Source of the DNA: Salinicola halophilus
GTDB taxonomy: Bacteria > Pseudomonadota > Gammaproteobacteria > Pseudomonadales > Halomonadaceae
Direction: 5' to 3'
Assembly: GCF_003206155.1 (NCBI RefSeq)
Contig: NZ_PZJV01000002.1
Span: 62,001 to 126,000 of the forward strand
Length of the DNA stretch: 64,000 nt
The notes beneath the pieces are model-generated. The model searched no databases. It was not told the DNA's origin and saw only the letters and a program-made list of their open reading frames with translations. How positions within the stretch are numbered: position 1 is the first letter of the stretch; each line of letters opens with the position of its first letter. The translations under genes and the position numbers were made by a program. Shown here piece after piece: positions 8,087 to 21,338 of the stretch.

Positions 8087-8165
8087 GTCAGATTGAACTC
8101 GACGAGCCGATCCATTCACTACGCGGCGCCCTTGCACGGCCGTTCGCGTTACCGGGTGAACGACG

Positions 8166-8645
8166 ATGCACTGTCCTTTCTGCGGTACCCACGATACCAA
8201 GGTGACCGATTCACGCCTGGTCGCGGAGGGGGATCAGGTGCGAAGGCGTCGTCAATGTGCCGCCTGCGGCGAGCGCTTCACGACCTACGAGACCGCCGAA
8301 CTGGTGATGCCCCGCGTGATCAAGGGCGACGGCTCGCGTGAGAGCTTCGACGAGCAGAAGATGCGCGCCGGCATGTCGCTGGCGCTGGAGAAGCGTCCGG
8401 TCAGCGTGGAATCCTTCGAAGCCGGCGTCGAACGCATCCGCCAGCGTCTGCGCGCCCGCGGCGACCGCGAGGTCGAAGCCCACGTGATCGGCCAGGAGGT
8501 GATGGAGATGCTCAAGCGTCTGGATCACGTCGCCTACATTCGCTTCGCTTCCGTCTATCGTCGCTTTCAGGATCTCGACGAGTTCCGCGCCGAAATCGAC
8601 CGGCTCTCTCAGGAGCCGGACGAGCGCACCGGCGAAGACCGTTGA
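8166..8645 (+). CDS. nrdR: Transcriptional repressor NrdR
   Basis: 159-residue repressor of ribonucleotide reductase genes that senses ATP/dATP. The N-terminal zinc ribbon has HCPFC and QCAACGERF Cys pairs (about residues 3-6 and 31-34), followed by the ATP-cone domain (about residues 46-136). It heads the riboflavin cluster, 58 bp before ribD, an arrangement common in gammaproteobacteria. No gap gene interrupts it. Confidence 0.97.
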   Translation: MHCPFCGTHDTKVTDSRLVAEGDQVRRRRQCAACGERFTTYETAELVMPRVIKGDGSRESFDEQKMRAGMSLALEKRPVSVESFEAGVERIRQRLRARGDREVEAHVIGQEVMEMLKRLDHVAYIRFASVYRRFQDLDEFRAEIDRLSQEPDERTGEDR

Positions 8646-8703
8646 GGGTTTGCTGGATCGAAGCCCTGCTAGATCGGACGCCCACGCCCTTGGAGACTCC
8701 GCC

Positions 8704-9876
8704 ATGACGTCGCCCACCCAGCCGCCCGCCGAAGTCCGCGATATCGAATGGATGCATCGGGCGCTCAGGCTTGCCGAAAAGGGCCGCTACACCTGCGACC
8801 CCAATCCACGCGTGGGCTGCGTGCTGGTCGCCGATGGCGTGATCGTCGGCGAGGGGTTTCACGCCCGCGCCGGCGAAGGCCACGCCGAGGTCAATGCGCT
8901 GCGGGCGGCCGGCGCCGCGGCCCGTGGCGCGACCGCCTACGTCACCCTCGAACCCTGCTCGCATATCGGGCGCACCGGCCCCTGCAGCGATGCGCTGATC
9001 GAGGCGGGGGTGTCGCGAGTGGTCGCCGCGATGGAAGACCCCAACCCCGAGGTTGCCGGGCGCGGTCTCCAACGGCTGCGCGACGCCGGCATCTCCGTCG
9101 AGACAGGCACGTGCGAGGCCGAGGCGCGCGCGCTCAACGCCGGTTTCATCCGGCGCATGCGCGAGGGGCGGCCGCAGGTCAGCCTGAAGATGGCGATGAG
9201 TCTCGACGGGCGCACCGCGATGGCCAGCGGGGAATCCCAGTGGATCACCGGGCCGGCCGCGCGAACCCAGGTACAGCGGCTGCGGGCAGCGTCCAGTGCC
9301 GTACTCACCAGCGTGGAGTCGGTGATCTTCGACGACTCCCGGCTGACGGTACGCGCCGAACAGCTGGCGCTCGACGACGAGCCACTGAACGCGCTTGCCG
9401 CCTCGCGCCAGCCGCTGCGCGCCATCATCGACACGCAGCTGCGTCTGCCGCTGGCGGCGGCCTGTCTGAGCGAGCCGGGGCGGACACTGGTGTTCACCGC
9501 CCGTGACGCCGTCGGCGGTCGGCGTGCGGCGCTCGAAGCCGCCGGCGCCGAGCTGGTGGTGATGCCGGTGGGCGAGGATGGCCGCATTCCCTTCGCCGCG
9601 GTGCTCTCCCACCTGGCCACGGTCGAGTCCTGCAACGACGTGCTGGTCGAGACCGGGGCCACGCTCGCCGGGGCGCTGCTGGAAGCGGGCTGTGTCGATA
9701 CGCTCGAACTCTTCGTCGCACCGACGCTGCTGGGCGGCGAGGCTCGGCCGCTGTTCGCGCTGCCGGGGCTCGACCGGATGAGCGAGCAGCGCCGGCTCGT
9801 CATCGACCGGACCCGCGCGGTGGGCGACGACTGGTGGATCAGCGCGCGGCCAAGCGATGGCTCGCGCGATACCTGA
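8704..9876 (+). CDS. ribD: Bifunctional pyrimidine deaminase/reductase RibD
   Basis: Catalyses the second and third steps from GTP to riboflavin: deamination, then reduction of the ribosyl side chain. The N-terminal cytidine-deaminase-like domain has the zinc ligands HAEVNAL and PCSHIGRTGPC (about residues 60-105); the C-terminal reductase begins at SLKMAMSLDGRTAM (about residue 160). Length is 390 residues. The ATG at 8704 has GGAGA 8 nt upstream and replaces a TTG at 8650 that only adds an unconserved stretch. Confidence 0.97.
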   Translation: MTSPTQPPAEVRDIEWMHRALRLAEKGRYTCDPNPRVGCVLVADGVIVGEGFHARAGEGHAEVNALRAAGAAARGATAYVTLEPCSHIGRTGPCSDALIEAGVSRVVAAMEDPNPEVAGRGLQRLRDAGISVETGTCEAEARALNAGFIRRMREGRPQVSLKMAMSLDGRTAMASGESQWITGPAARTQVQRLRAASSAVLTSVESVIFDDSRLTVRAEQLALDDEPLNALAASRQPLRAIIDTQLRLPLAAACLSEPGRTLVFTARDAVGGRRAALEAAGAELVVMPVGEDGRIPFAAVLSHLATVESCNDVLVETGATLAGALLEAGCVDTLELFVAPTLLGGEARPLFALPGLDRMSEQRRLVIDRTRAVGDDWWISARPSDGSRDT

Positions 9877-9969
9877 GACGTTGCCGGGCGCCGACAGTGG
9901 CGTCCGCTTCTCCCGACAGGTAGTCTGTGCCGTCATCCAACCCCCGCGGTCTGTGTGGACGAATCAGCA

Positions 9970-11103
9970 ATGACGACAGCGCAATCGGGCCAGCTGGCCA
10001 GCATCGACGCCCTTGTCGAAGACATTCGCCAGGGCAGGATGGTCATCCTCATGGATGACGAAGATCGCGAGAACGAAGGCGATATCATCGTCGCGGCCGA
10101 ATGCGTCGAGGCGAGCCACATCAATTTCATGGCGCGTCATGCGCGCGGTCTGATCTGTCAGCCGATGACCCGCGAGCGCTGCGAGCAGCTCAACCTGCCG
10201 CTGATGGTCAGCGACAACGGTTCCGGCTACGGCACCAAGTTCACGGTGTCCATCGAAGCGGCGCGCGGCGTCTCCACCGGGATCTCGGCGGCCGACCGTG
10301 CGCTCACCGTGCGTGCCGCTGCGGCGCGGGACGCCAGGCCCGATGACGTCGTCCAGCCCGGACACATCTTTCCGCTGATGGCGGAGCCGGGCGGGGTGCT
10401 GCGACGCGCCGGCCACACCGAGGCGGCCTGCGATCTCGCGGCCATGGCCGGCTTCGAGGCGACCGGGGTGATCTGCGAGATCATGAACGACGACGGCAGC
10501 ATGGCGCGTCGGCCCGAGCTGGAGCGCTTCGCCGCCGAGCACGACATCAAGATCGGCACCATCGCCGATCTGATCCACTACCGCATGCTCAACGAGCGTA
10601 CCGTCGACGCCGTGGAATCGCAGACGGTCGTCACCGCCTTCGGCGAGATGACGCTGCACGTCTTCGAAGACCGAATCCAGAACGCGCACCATCTGGCGCT
10701 GGTCAAGGGCACGCCGCAGCGCGACGCCCCGACCACCGTTCGCGTTCACGGCGGCGATACGCTCAGAGACATCCTGACGTTGTGCAAGGGCGATAGCCAC
10801 TGGACGGCCTATACCGCGCTCGAGACGATCGCCGCCGCCGACGCCGGCGTTTTCGTGCTGCTCGATGACACAAGCCCCAAGGGCGATCTCAAGATGCAGC
10901 TCGACGTCGCCCTCGGCCGGCGTCCGCCGCCGCGTACCAGCGCATCCGACGGCGCCGGCAATTTCCTCTCCATCGGTACCGGTTCGCAGATCCTGCGCCA
11001 GCTCGGCGTCGGCAAGATGCGTCTTCTCAGCTCGCCGTGGCGCTTCTCGGCGCTCTCCGGCTTCGACCTGGAGGTCGTCGAGCTCGTCAGCGGCGACGCC
11101 TGA
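9970..11103 (+). CDS. ribB: 3,4-dihydroxy-2-butanone 4-phosphate synthase with degenerate RibA domain
   Basis: The N-terminal RibB domain (about residues 10-207) makes the four-carbon precursor of lumazine from ribulose 5-phosphate. MDDEDRENEGD and the HTEA segment carry its active-site acids and His. The C-terminal 170 residues align with GTP cyclohydrolase II, but the three zinc Cys of that enzyme are absent: the region reads VRVHGGDTLRDILTLCKGD with a single Cys. GTP cyclohydrolase activity is therefore not expected, as in the RibBX proteins of other proteobacteria, and a separate RibA must exist elsewhere. The ATG at 9970 was preferred to the GTG at 9955. Confidence 0.93.
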   Translation: MTTAQSGQLASIDALVEDIRQGRMVILMDDEDRENEGDIIVAAECVEASHINFMARHARGLICQPMTRERCEQLNLPLMVSDNGSGYGTKFTVSIEAARGVSTGISAADRALTVRAAAARDARPDDVVQPGHIFPLMAEPGGVLRRAGHTEAACDLAAMAGFEATGVICEIMNDDGSMARRPELERFAAEHDIKIGTIADLIHYRMLNERTVDAVESQTVVTAFGEMTLHVFEDRIQNAHHLALVKGTPQRDAPTTVRVHGGDTLRDILTLCKGDSHWTAYTALETIAAADAGVFVLLDDTSPKGDLKMQLDVALGRRPPPRTSASDGAGNFLSIGTGSQILRQLGVGKMRLLSSPWRFSALSGFDLEVVELVSGDA

Positions 11104-11175
11104 ACGATACCCGCCGGCCCGCCGCGTCACGCTGTTCGGGGGTGCCCTCGACCCCGTGGCCGCATGGTAAGATGG

Positions 11176-11208
11176 CCGGCTTCGCGCCGGACGCCCTGCG
11201 AGGGCGTC
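11176..11208 (+). promoter_or_regulatory. Two abutting hairpins in the ribH leader
   Basis: CCGGC-TTCGC-GCCGG (11176-11190) abuts, sharing one base, a perfect 8-bp stem GACGCCCT-GCG-AGGGCGTC (11190-11208). A TAAGAT at 11168-11173 just upstream could be a -10 element, though no good -35 is seen. The pair lies about 75 nt before the ribH ATG in the 180-bp gap. It does not resemble an FMN riboswitch. Confidence 0.45.
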
Positions 11209-11283
11209 GGCCTCACAGACTGTTTTACCGTGCGTCAGCGCTCAAGATTGCGATCGCTGGCGCAGTGACTCCGGAACTCGACA

Positions 11284-11766
11284 ATGCAACCGATCGCTCA
11301 ACTGGAAGGTCAATTCACCGACGTCGAAGGGCGCTACGCCATCGTCGTCGGTCGCTTCAATCATCACGTGGTCGATAGCCTCGTCGAGGGCGCTGTGGAC
11401 AGCCTGATGCGCCACGGCGTGAGCGAGGAGAACATCGAGCTGATCCACGTGCCCGGCGCCTGGGAGCTGCCGCTGGCGGTCAAGCGGGCACTCCAGGTGT
11501 CGCGTCCGGATGCGGTCATCGCCCTGGGGGCGGTCATCCGCGGCGGCACGCCGCATTTCGAATACGTCGCCGGCAATTGCAACTCGGCACTCTCGTCACT
11601 GCAGCTCGAGTTCGACACGCCCATCGCCAACGGCGTACTGACCGTCAACTCCATCGAGCAGGCGGTCGAGCGTGCCGGCACCAAGGCCGGCAACAAGGGT
11701 ACCGAGGCGGCGATGGCGGCGATGGAAATGGTGTCGCTGCTCAAGCGCTTCGGAGGTGGCGAATGA
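11284..11766 (+). CDS. ribH: 6,7-dimethyl-8-ribityllumazine synthase
   Basis: Condenses the RibD product with the RibB product to form lumazine, the direct riboflavin precursor. At 160 residues it has typical length. Signatures are [13 protein letters not shown] near residue 22, the [10 protein letters not shown] loop, and [16 protein letters not shown] (about residues 81-96) with the catalytic His. Its stop overlaps the nusB start (ATGA), so the two are coupled. Confidence 0.97.
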   Translation: MQPIAQLEGQFTDVEGRYAIVVGRFNHHVVDSLVEGAVDSLMRHGVSEENIELIHVPGAWELPLAVKRALQVSRPDAVIALGAVIRGGTPHFEYVAGNCNSALSSLQLEFDTPIANGVLTVNSIEQAVERAGTKAGNKGTEAAMAAMEMVSLLKRFGGGE

Positions 11767-12290
11767 GCGCGTCCGAGTCGCCCGAGAATGCGGGCAAGCC
11801 GAGTCGTCCGGCCACGCCGGCTCAGGAATCGCGCCGCGCGGCGCGCGAACTGGCCGTACAGGGTCTCTACCAGTGGCAGATGACGGGCAAGTCGATCAGT
11901 GCCGTCGAGGCGGAGTTCCGTGCCCAGGTCGCCGATGAAGAGCTCGAGGATCACGAGAACTGGCACAAGGTGATGCAGATCGCCGATCAGGCGCTGTTTC
12001 ACGAGTTGCTGTCCAATACCGCCAATCAGCGCGCCGACGTCGATCGCGCCATCGCGCCGCTGCTCGACCGGCGCCTGGAGGATCTCGATCGCATCGAACT
12101 GGCGATCCTGCGCCTGGGGGCCTACGAACTCGCGCATCGACCGGAAGTGCCCTACCGCGCCGTGATCAACGAAGGCGTGGAGCTCGCCAAAATCTTCGGC
12201 GCGACCGACGGGCACAAGTACGTCAACGGCATCCTCGACAAGCTGGCCTCGCGCCTGCGGGGTGCCGAGGTCGCTGCACGCCGCCGTTGA
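11763..12290 (+). CDS. nusB: Transcription antitermination factor NusB
   Basis: Binds boxA RNA with NusE (S10) in rRNA antitermination. The fold is all-helical: [17 protein letters not shown] starts the conserved domain near residue 27, and [34 protein letters not shown] closes it in part. Length is 175 residues, longer than the enteric protein because of about 25 polar N-terminal residues. The 4-bp overlap with ribH sets the start. Confidence 0.96.
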   Translation: MSASESPENAGKPSRPATPAQESRRAARELAVQGLYQWQMTGKSISAVEAEFRAQVADEELEDHENWHKVMQIADQALFHELLSNTANQRADVDRAIAPLLDRRLEDLDRIELAILRLGAYELAHRPEVPYRAVINEGVELAKIFGATDGHKYVNGILDKLASRLRGAEVAARRR

Positions 12291-12291
12291 C

Positions 12292-13287
12292 ATGACGTCC
12301 GCCTCGATGAGCGAATTCGAGCTGATCGCCCGCTACCTGGCCCGCCCGGTGGCCAGCGGGCGTGACGACATCGTCGTCGGCAACGGCGACGACTGCGCCG
12401 TGGTGACCCCAACGCCGAATCATCAGCTCGCGGTCAGCGTCGATACCTCCCTTGCCGACGTCCACTTTCCGGGCGATGCGCCGGCGGCGGCGATCGGCCA
12501 CCGGGCGCTGGCCGTGGCGCTGAGCGATCTTGCCGCCATGGGTGCCCGGGCACGCTGGTGCACCGTTGCGTTGACGCTGCCCGGCGCCGACCCCGAATGG
12601 ACAGCGGCGTTCGCCGACGGCCTCGCCGCGCTCGCCGACCGGGTCGGCTGCGCCTGGGTCGGCGGCGACGTCACCCGCGGCGCGCTCTCCATCACGGTGA
12701 CGGTCCAGGGCGAGCTGCCGGTCGGCGGCGCGATCGTGCGCGGCGGGGCGCGACCCGGGCAGCTCGTCGCGGTCACCGGTTATCCGGGCCGCGCGGCGGC
12801 CGGTCTCGATCGCTGGCAGCGCGGTGAGCGCGAACTCGGCCATCCGCTGCTCGAAGCCTATCTGCGCCCCGAGCCGCGGCTGGCGGCAGGGGAGGCGCTT
12901 CGCGGCATCGCGACCAGCGCCATCGATCTCTCCGACGGCCTGCTCGCCGATCTCGGTCACGTGCTCAACGCCTCCGGCGTCGGCGCGCGGCTGGAACTCG
13001 AGGCGCTGCCGCTGGCAACACCGCTGCGTGCCACGCTCGATCTGACAGTGGTCCACGAGCTGGCGCTTCACGGTGGCGACGATTACGAGCTGCTGGTGAC
13101 GCTCGATGATGCCGATCTCGCCGAGGCGCAGCGTCGTCTGGCCGGCCTGCATCTGCCGCTGACCGTCATCGGTCGCGTCGTCGACACGCCCGGCATTCAC
13201 GGCCTGCCAGCGGCGCTGCTCGAGCGGGGCGGCTGGGATCATTTCTCGGCCAACGGTTCGGCCGGCGTCTCGAGGAGCGCGACATGA
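12292..13287 (+). CDS. thiL: Thiamine-monophosphate kinase
   Basis: ATP-dependent kinase making thiamine diphosphate from thiamine monophosphate. Motifs are FELIARYL at the N-terminus, GNGDDCAVV (metal/nucleotide site) and SVDTSLADVHFP, with the C-terminal HGGDDYELLVT segment. It begins 1 bp after nusB; an in-frame ATG at 12307, nearer the conserved SEFELI, is an alternative start. Length is 331 residues. The stop overlaps pgpA by 4 bp. Confidence 0.96.
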   Translation: MTSASMSEFELIARYLARPVASGRDDIVVGNGDDCAVVTPTPNHQLAVSVDTSLADVHFPGDAPAAAIGHRALAVALSDLAAMGARARWCTVALTLPGADPEWTAAFADGLAALADRVGCAWVGGDVTRGALSITVTVQGELPVGGAIVRGGARPGQLVAVTGYPGRAAAGLDRWQRGERELGHPLLEAYLRPEPRLAAGEALRGIATSAIDLSDGLLADLGHVLNASGVGARLELEALPLATPLRATLDLTVVHELALHGGDDYELLVTLDDADLAEAQRRLAGLHLPLTVIGRVVDTPGIHGLPAALLERGGWDHFSANGSAGVSRSAT

Positions 13288-13757
13288 ACCGCGCCCCGCG
13301 TAGCGTCTGGCGTCGGCCGACCCACTTTCTGGCCTTCGGGCTCGGCAGCGGCGCCGTACCGTTCGCTCCCGGCACCTTCGGCACGCTCGCGGCGATCCCT
13401 TTCTACTGGATGCTCTCGGGGCTGTCGCTGTCGGTCTATTTTGCGCTGATGGGGATCGCCACGGTCGTGGGGATCTGGCTCTGCGAGACCACCTCGCGGG
13501 ATCTCGGCGTGCACGACCATTCCGGCATCGTCTGGGACGAGTTCGTCGGCTACTGGCTGACCATGGCCGCAGTGCCGTTCTCGTGGGAGGCGGCGCTATG
13601 GGGATTCGTGGTCTTCCGGGTCTTCGACATCATCAAGCCCTGGCCGATCCGCTGGGTCGATCGCCGCGTCGCCGGCGGGATCGGCATCATGTTCGATGAC
13701 ATCCTCGCCGGCGTGTACGCCTGGTGCACCATGCATCTCTGGTTCTGGCTGCACTAG
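13284..13757 (+). CDS. pgpA: Phosphatidylglycerophosphatase A
   Basis: Inner-membrane phosphatase that converts phosphatidylglycerol phosphate to phosphatidylglycerol. The 157-residue protein has the conserved GSGAVPFAPGTFGTL start, the IVWDEFVGYWLT acidic motif and the DDILAGVYA C-terminal motif, with several membrane helices between. It is coupled to thiL by an ATGA overlap and closes the nrdR-rib-nusB-thiL run. Confidence 0.97.
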   Translation: MNRAPRSVWRRPTHFLAFGLGSGAVPFAPGTFGTLAAIPFYWMLSGLSLSVYFALMGIATVVGIWLCETTSRDLGVHDHSGIVWDEFVGYWLTMAAVPFSWEAALWGFVVFRVFDIIKPWPIRWVDRRVAGGIGIMFDDILAGVYAWCTMHLWFWLH

Positions 13758-13894
13758 GCGCTTATCGAGGCCGATCGTTGCGGGCCGGCCGGGCGGAAGC
13801 GCGGTGACCCGCCCCGGCGTCGTCTCGGCACCGGGTGATCCAGCCTGCGTCGCCGCGGAACCGCTCGATCTCTCTTCTCTCGCTGGAGGCCATC

Positions 13895-15256
13895 ATGCAT
13901 CGAGGTGTCGTTGCGATCCCCATCGTTGCTGCCGTGCTGGGCGCAAGCTATCTCGGTGGTCTGATCTACGCCAGCCACCGCTTCGAGCAGGAGGCGGCAA
14001 CGCTCACCGCGCGCCTCGATGCGAGCCGCGACTGGCGGGTCGAACGCGAGGCCGTCGAGCGCGGCTGGTTCCACTCGCAGGGACGCCTCGTCGCGCAGCA
14101 GATGGCGCTCGGGCGGCCGACCGGACTCGTCGTCGCTACCGACTACACCGCCGGTCACGGCGTTCTGCGCACCTCGCTCGAAGGGCGAAGCGAGATCCGC
14201 GGTGACGACGAGACGCTTTTTGGCGACTGGCTCGACGCCGAGGCGCCGCTCACCTGGCAGGGACAGTTCGAGACGCTCGCGCAGCGAGTGGAGATGGCCC
14301 TCGAGGTGCCCGCTTTCCACCACGCCTTTCCCGCCCAGGCCGCCGGCCCGCTCTCCGGCGCGCTATCCGAGCCGCAGGGCGAGGTCGACGTCGACTTCGG
14401 CGGCCTGACGCTGACGCTCGGCCAGGCGAACGGCACGCTCGACTATACCGGCGAGCTGCCATCGCTCGAGTTCGACGACGGTCTCTCCTCGCTGGCGCTC
14501 GAGCGGACGCAGCTCTCCGGGGAGATCTCCGGCGACGCGGACGCCTTCTCCCAGCGCGCCGCGCTCGTGGTGCCTCGGGCGACGCTTGCGCGCAGCGGCC
14601 TCGCCCCCGTCGAGATCGAGCGTCTCGAAGTGGAGACCCAGGCGACGCTGGATGAGACGTTGGCAGCGACGGTCACGTTCTCTCTGGGCGATGCGCGAAT
14701 GCGCGACCAGGCGCTGCTGGCCGGCAATACGACGCTGACACTCGATCGCATCGATGGTGATGCCTACCGCGCGTTCATCGCGGCCTGGCAGCGCCATCTC
14801 GGGCGCATCGACCAGGCGGTCCAGCGTGGCGCACCGAGCGAGGAGATCATCGCGATGAGCGAGCCCGGGGAGGCGATCTGGAGCGCGCTGATCGCCATGC
14901 TCGCCGGCTCGCCGCACCTCGCGCTGGAGACGCTGTCGCTGCAGAGTGAGCTTCTGGGCATGCAGACGACCGGTCGAGGCGAGCTCACTCTCGATGGCGA
15001 TGGCCTCGCTCGGCAGTTCGACGCCGACGGTCAGCAGGCGCTGGGCGGCAATCTGGGCCGCCGTTTCGAGGGCGAGCTCGAACTCGAGAATGCCCCGGCG
15101 TTTCTCAAGCTCTACCTGGGCGTGGGCATGGAGAGCGACCCGCTGCTACTCACGCTCGACGACGGGGTGCTGACCCTCGACGGCAACTCGATGGTGCTGA
15201 TTCCCGCGCGTGGCGAGGCCCCCATCGATGACGTGCCGGACGCGGCGACACCCTAG
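13895..15256 (+). CDS. YdgA-like DUF945 family protein
   Basis: 453-residue protein with one N-terminal membrane anchor (VVAIPIVAAVLGASYLGGLIYA) followed by the YdgA signature ASHRFEQEAATL and a long, beta-rich, repetitive body. This matches the DUF945/YdgA family of inner-membrane-anchored periplasmic proteins, whose function is not established. GGAGG lies 6 nt before the ATG at 13895, which excludes an upstream in-frame ATG at 13835. The protein is acidic, as expected for a halophile's exported protein. Confidence 0.82.
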   Translation: MHRGVVAIPIVAAVLGASYLGGLIYASHRFEQEAATLTARLDASRDWRVEREAVERGWFHSQGRLVAQQMALGRPTGLVVATDYTAGHGVLRTSLEGRSEIRGDDETLFGDWLDAEAPLTWQGQFETLAQRVEMALEVPAFHHAFPAQAAGPLSGALSEPQGEVDVDFGGLTLTLGQANGTLDYTGELPSLEFDDGLSSLALERTQLSGEISGDADAFSQRAALVVPRATLARSGLAPVEIERLEVETQATLDETLAATVTFSLGDARMRDQALLAGNTTLTLDRIDGDAYRAFIAAWQRHLGRIDQAVQRGAPSEEIIAMSEPGEAIWSALIAMLAGSPHLALETLSLQSELLGMQTTGRGELTLDGDGLARQFDADGQQALGGNLGRRFEGELELENAPAFLKLYLGVGMESDPLLLTLDDGVLTLDGNSMVLIPARGEAPIDDVPDAATP

Positions 15257-15378
15257 CCGTATCGTCGCTCGTGTCGGCAAGGAAAGCGCGCCTCGGAACG
15301 GTCCCGACTTGAACTCGACGCTCGGTGCCCGCATCACCTGTGCATTCGGCCACGACGGCCACGAACGCAAGGTGAACG

Positions 15379-17808
<2,430 letters not shown>

Positions 17809-17834
17809 ACGGCTCGCGTCACAAGACGGGCAGG

Positions 17835-17869
17835 AAAGCGGTGGCGCAGTTGCGCCGCCGCTTTTTTTT
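17835..17869 (+). terminator. Rho-independent terminator of lon
   Basis: AAAGCGGTGGCGC pairs with GCGCCGCCGCTTT around a 4-nt loop (one G-U pair), followed by a run of eight T. It sits 27 bp past the lon stop. Confidence 0.9.
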
Positions 17870-17907
17870 GCCCGACAATCGCCGCTCGATGTCGAGTGAG
17901 GTATCTC

Positions 17908-18522
17908 ATGAGTCCAGAAAGTGCAGCGACCTATCTGTTGGCGATCTTCGTCTTCGCGGTGACGCCGGGCCCTGGCGTCTTCGCCCTGCTGGCCCGTGGC
18001 ATGAGCCATGGGTTTCGTCACTGTCTGCCGATGGCGCTGGGCATGACGATCAGCGACGTTCTCTACTTGATTCTGGCGAGCTTCGGTCTGGCCGCCATTG
18101 CCGAGCAGTGGGGCGAGCTCTTCGGCATCATCCGCGTGTTCGGGGCGCTCTACCTGGGCTATCTCGGCTACAAGCTCTGGACGGCGCCGATCGCCGTCGA
18201 AGAGACCGCCCCGGCGGCGCGGAGAGGGCGCTGGCGTGGACTGCTTCGGGGCTTTCTGATCTCGGCGTCCAACCCCAAGGTCATTCTCTTCTACATCGCG
18301 TTTCTGCCGACCTTCATCGATCTCGGCCGGCTCGACGGCGAGTCCCTCTCGCTGGTCGTGGGGTTGACGATGATCGGTCTGATGGCGGGGCTCTCGCTGG
18401 TCTCGGCGGGGGCGTCACGCGCCCGGCGCTTGTTCCGCTCGTCGCGCGCCCAGCGTCGGCTCAACCGTGGCGCCGGCTCGCTGATGATCGGCGCCGGCGC
18501 CTGGCTGATTGCCAAGAGTTGA
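17908..18522 (+). CDS. LysE/RhtB family amino-acid exporter
   Basis: 204-residue inner-membrane protein with about six membrane segments. The TPGPGVFALLARGMSHGF loop (about residues 18-35) and FLISASNPKVILFYIAFLPTF segment are diagnostic of the LysE/RhtB export family. The substrate, an amino acid or homoserine lactone, cannot be read from sequence. The ATG at 17908 has GTGAGG upstream; that GTG (17896) is an in-frame alternative but serves better as ribosome binding site. Confidence 0.9.
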   Translation: MSPESAATYLLAIFVFAVTPGPGVFALLARGMSHGFRHCLPMALGMTISDVLYLILASFGLAAIAEQWGELFGIIRVFGALYLGYLGYKLWTAPIAVEETAPAARRGRWRGLLRGFLISASNPKVILFYIAFLPTFIDLGRLDGESLSLVVGLTMIGLMAGLSLVSAGASRARRLFRSSRAQRRLNRGAGSLMIGAGAWLIAKS

Positions 18523-18558
18523 ACCTGACACTAACCGGACTTCCACTCTGCGACCCGC

Positions 18559-19843
<1,285 letters not shown>

Positions 19844-21100
19844 ATGGCAAATTCCCGCAAAACGCGTTACTACGGTCTCGAGTGGCTGCGATTCCTGATG
19901 GCATTGTGGATGGTCACCTATCACTTCGGCGGCGTGTACGCCGACATGCCAGCGCTGGTGCACGACTTCGTCGGCATGGGATTCTTCGCTACCAGCACGT
20001 TCTTCATGCTCTCCGGTTTCTTGCTGGCGCACGTGGTGCTGAACGACGCAGGCGAGATGACAATGCGCGGGCCGGCGTTCGTCGCCAAGCGGCTGTGCAA
20101 TCTCTACCCCATTCACGTCATCACCATGCTGCTGGCGGTCGTCCTGCTGCTCGTGCAGTACCCGATTCGCCCCGAGGGCGTTTACGTCTACTTCAACTCC
20201 CACCCCTATTACCCGTTGAGTGATGCGGCGCAGGCGGCGTTCCACGAGCGCCTGTCGTGGCCCGGGGCGCTCAAGCACATCGCGCTGCAGCTCACACTGC
20301 TCCAGGCATGGGAGCCACGCTTTCTATGGCTCAACGGCGCATCGTGGTCGATCTCTGCGCTGCTGTTCTTCTACGTCTGCTTTCCGTGGTTCGCGCCGCG
20401 GTTGATGCGGGTTCAGCGGGTGGGGCTGTCGCTGCTCGGCCTCTGGGGGCTCTATGCGGCGGGGCCGCTGATCGCCACGCTCCTGGGGTCGTTCGACTAC
20501 GTGACGGTCGGCATGCTGCACCGCAATCCGCTGTTTCGCTTGCCGGAATTTCTGGCGGGCGTTCTGCTTTATCGCGCCATGCAGGTCGAGGGCGTGGCGC
20601 AGGCGCTGCGCAAGTTTCGCCACTCCCTGCTGGCACTCGGCCTCTGCGGCGTGCCGATCGGCGTGTGGCTGCTCCAGCTCGACGGACTGCATCTTTATTA
20701 CCTCACCCACAACGGGCTCTTGATGCCGTTCCAGGCGCTGGTCCTGCTCAGTGCTACCGCCTTCGGCGCGCCGTCTCATGGCGCCGTGCGTGCCTGGGCG
20801 CAGCGGCTGGGAGAGTCGGCACTGTGTATCTTCGCGCTGCACACGCCGTTGATCGGTCCGCTGGCGCGGCTCACACGCTGGCTGATCGAGCAGTGGAATA
20901 CCGTTTGGGGCATCGAGGGCACCTGGATCGCCGGTCGCCTGGCGGTACCGATGTGGACGATGGCCCTGCACCTTGCGTTGATCGTGGCGCTGGCCCTGCT
21001 GATGCAGCGGTTCGTGGTCGCGCCGATGCGCCACTGGCTCGAAGCACGGCTGCCCTCCGCCTGGCGCCAGCGTCCCGCGCTTGCGGCGATCCGCACCTGA
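19844..21100 (+). CDS. Acyltransferase family 3 membrane protein (OafA/YrhL type)
   Basis: 418-residue polytopic inner-membrane protein with about ten helices. The N-terminal signature YYGLEWLRFLMALWMVTYHF (about residues 10-29) contains the conserved Arg and His of the acyltransferase-3 family, which transfers acetyl or similar groups to exported glycans or lipids. Later FFMLSGFLLAHV and CIFALHTPLI match the family. There is no C-terminal SGNH domain. It stands alone, so the substrate (lipopolysaccharide, osmolyte glycan or other) is unknown. Confidence 0.85.
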   Translation: MANSRKTRYYGLEWLRFLMALWMVTYHFGGVYADMPALVHDFVGMGFFATSTFFMLSGFLLAHVVLNDAGEMTMRGPAFVAKRLCNLYPIHVITMLLAVVLLLVQYPIRPEGVYVYFNSHPYYPLSDAAQAAFHERLSWPGALKHIALQLTLLQAWEPRFLWLNGASWSISALLFFYVCFPWFAPRLMRVQRVGLSLLGLWGLYAAGPLIATLLGSFDYVTVGMLHRNPLFRLPEFLAGVLLYRAMQVEGVAQALRKFRHSLLALGLCGVPIGVWLLQLDGLHLYYLTHNGLLMPFQALVLLSATAFGAPSHGAVRAWAQRLGESALCIFALHTPLIGPLARLTRWLIEQWNTVWGIEGTWIAGRLAVPMWTMALHLALIVALALLMQRFVVAPMRHWLEARLPSAWRQRPALAAIRT

Positions 21101-21312
21101 GCTGGCACGGGGAGACCAACGGCGGATGCGCGGGATGATCGGCAGCGCGTTCGTTGGCGGGGCATTTGCGATATCCTCTCCGCCTAGCCATCTTGTCACC
21201 GGCCGTGACGAGACATCGTCGGCGCCGTCGCAGGTCGACAGATCGCGATGCAGGTCGCAGGCGAGCAGGGCCGGCTTCGACGCGCCGCGGGGCGTATCGA
21301 TCCGTCTCGAAC

Positions 21313-21338
21313 GATTTTCTCAAAGGATTTTCTCAAAG
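21313..21338. repeat. 13-bp tandem duplication carrying the ribosome binding site
   Basis: GATTTTCTCAAAG occurs twice head to tail directly before the Gfo/Idh gene. Each copy leads into an AAAGGA/AAAGGAC Shine-Dalgarno-like sequence; the second lies about 8 nt before the ATG at 21347. Confidence 0.85.

Noticed and set aside
9877-9969. FMN riboswitch before ribB
   Set aside because: The gap is only 93 bp and lacks the conserved RFN-element sequences.
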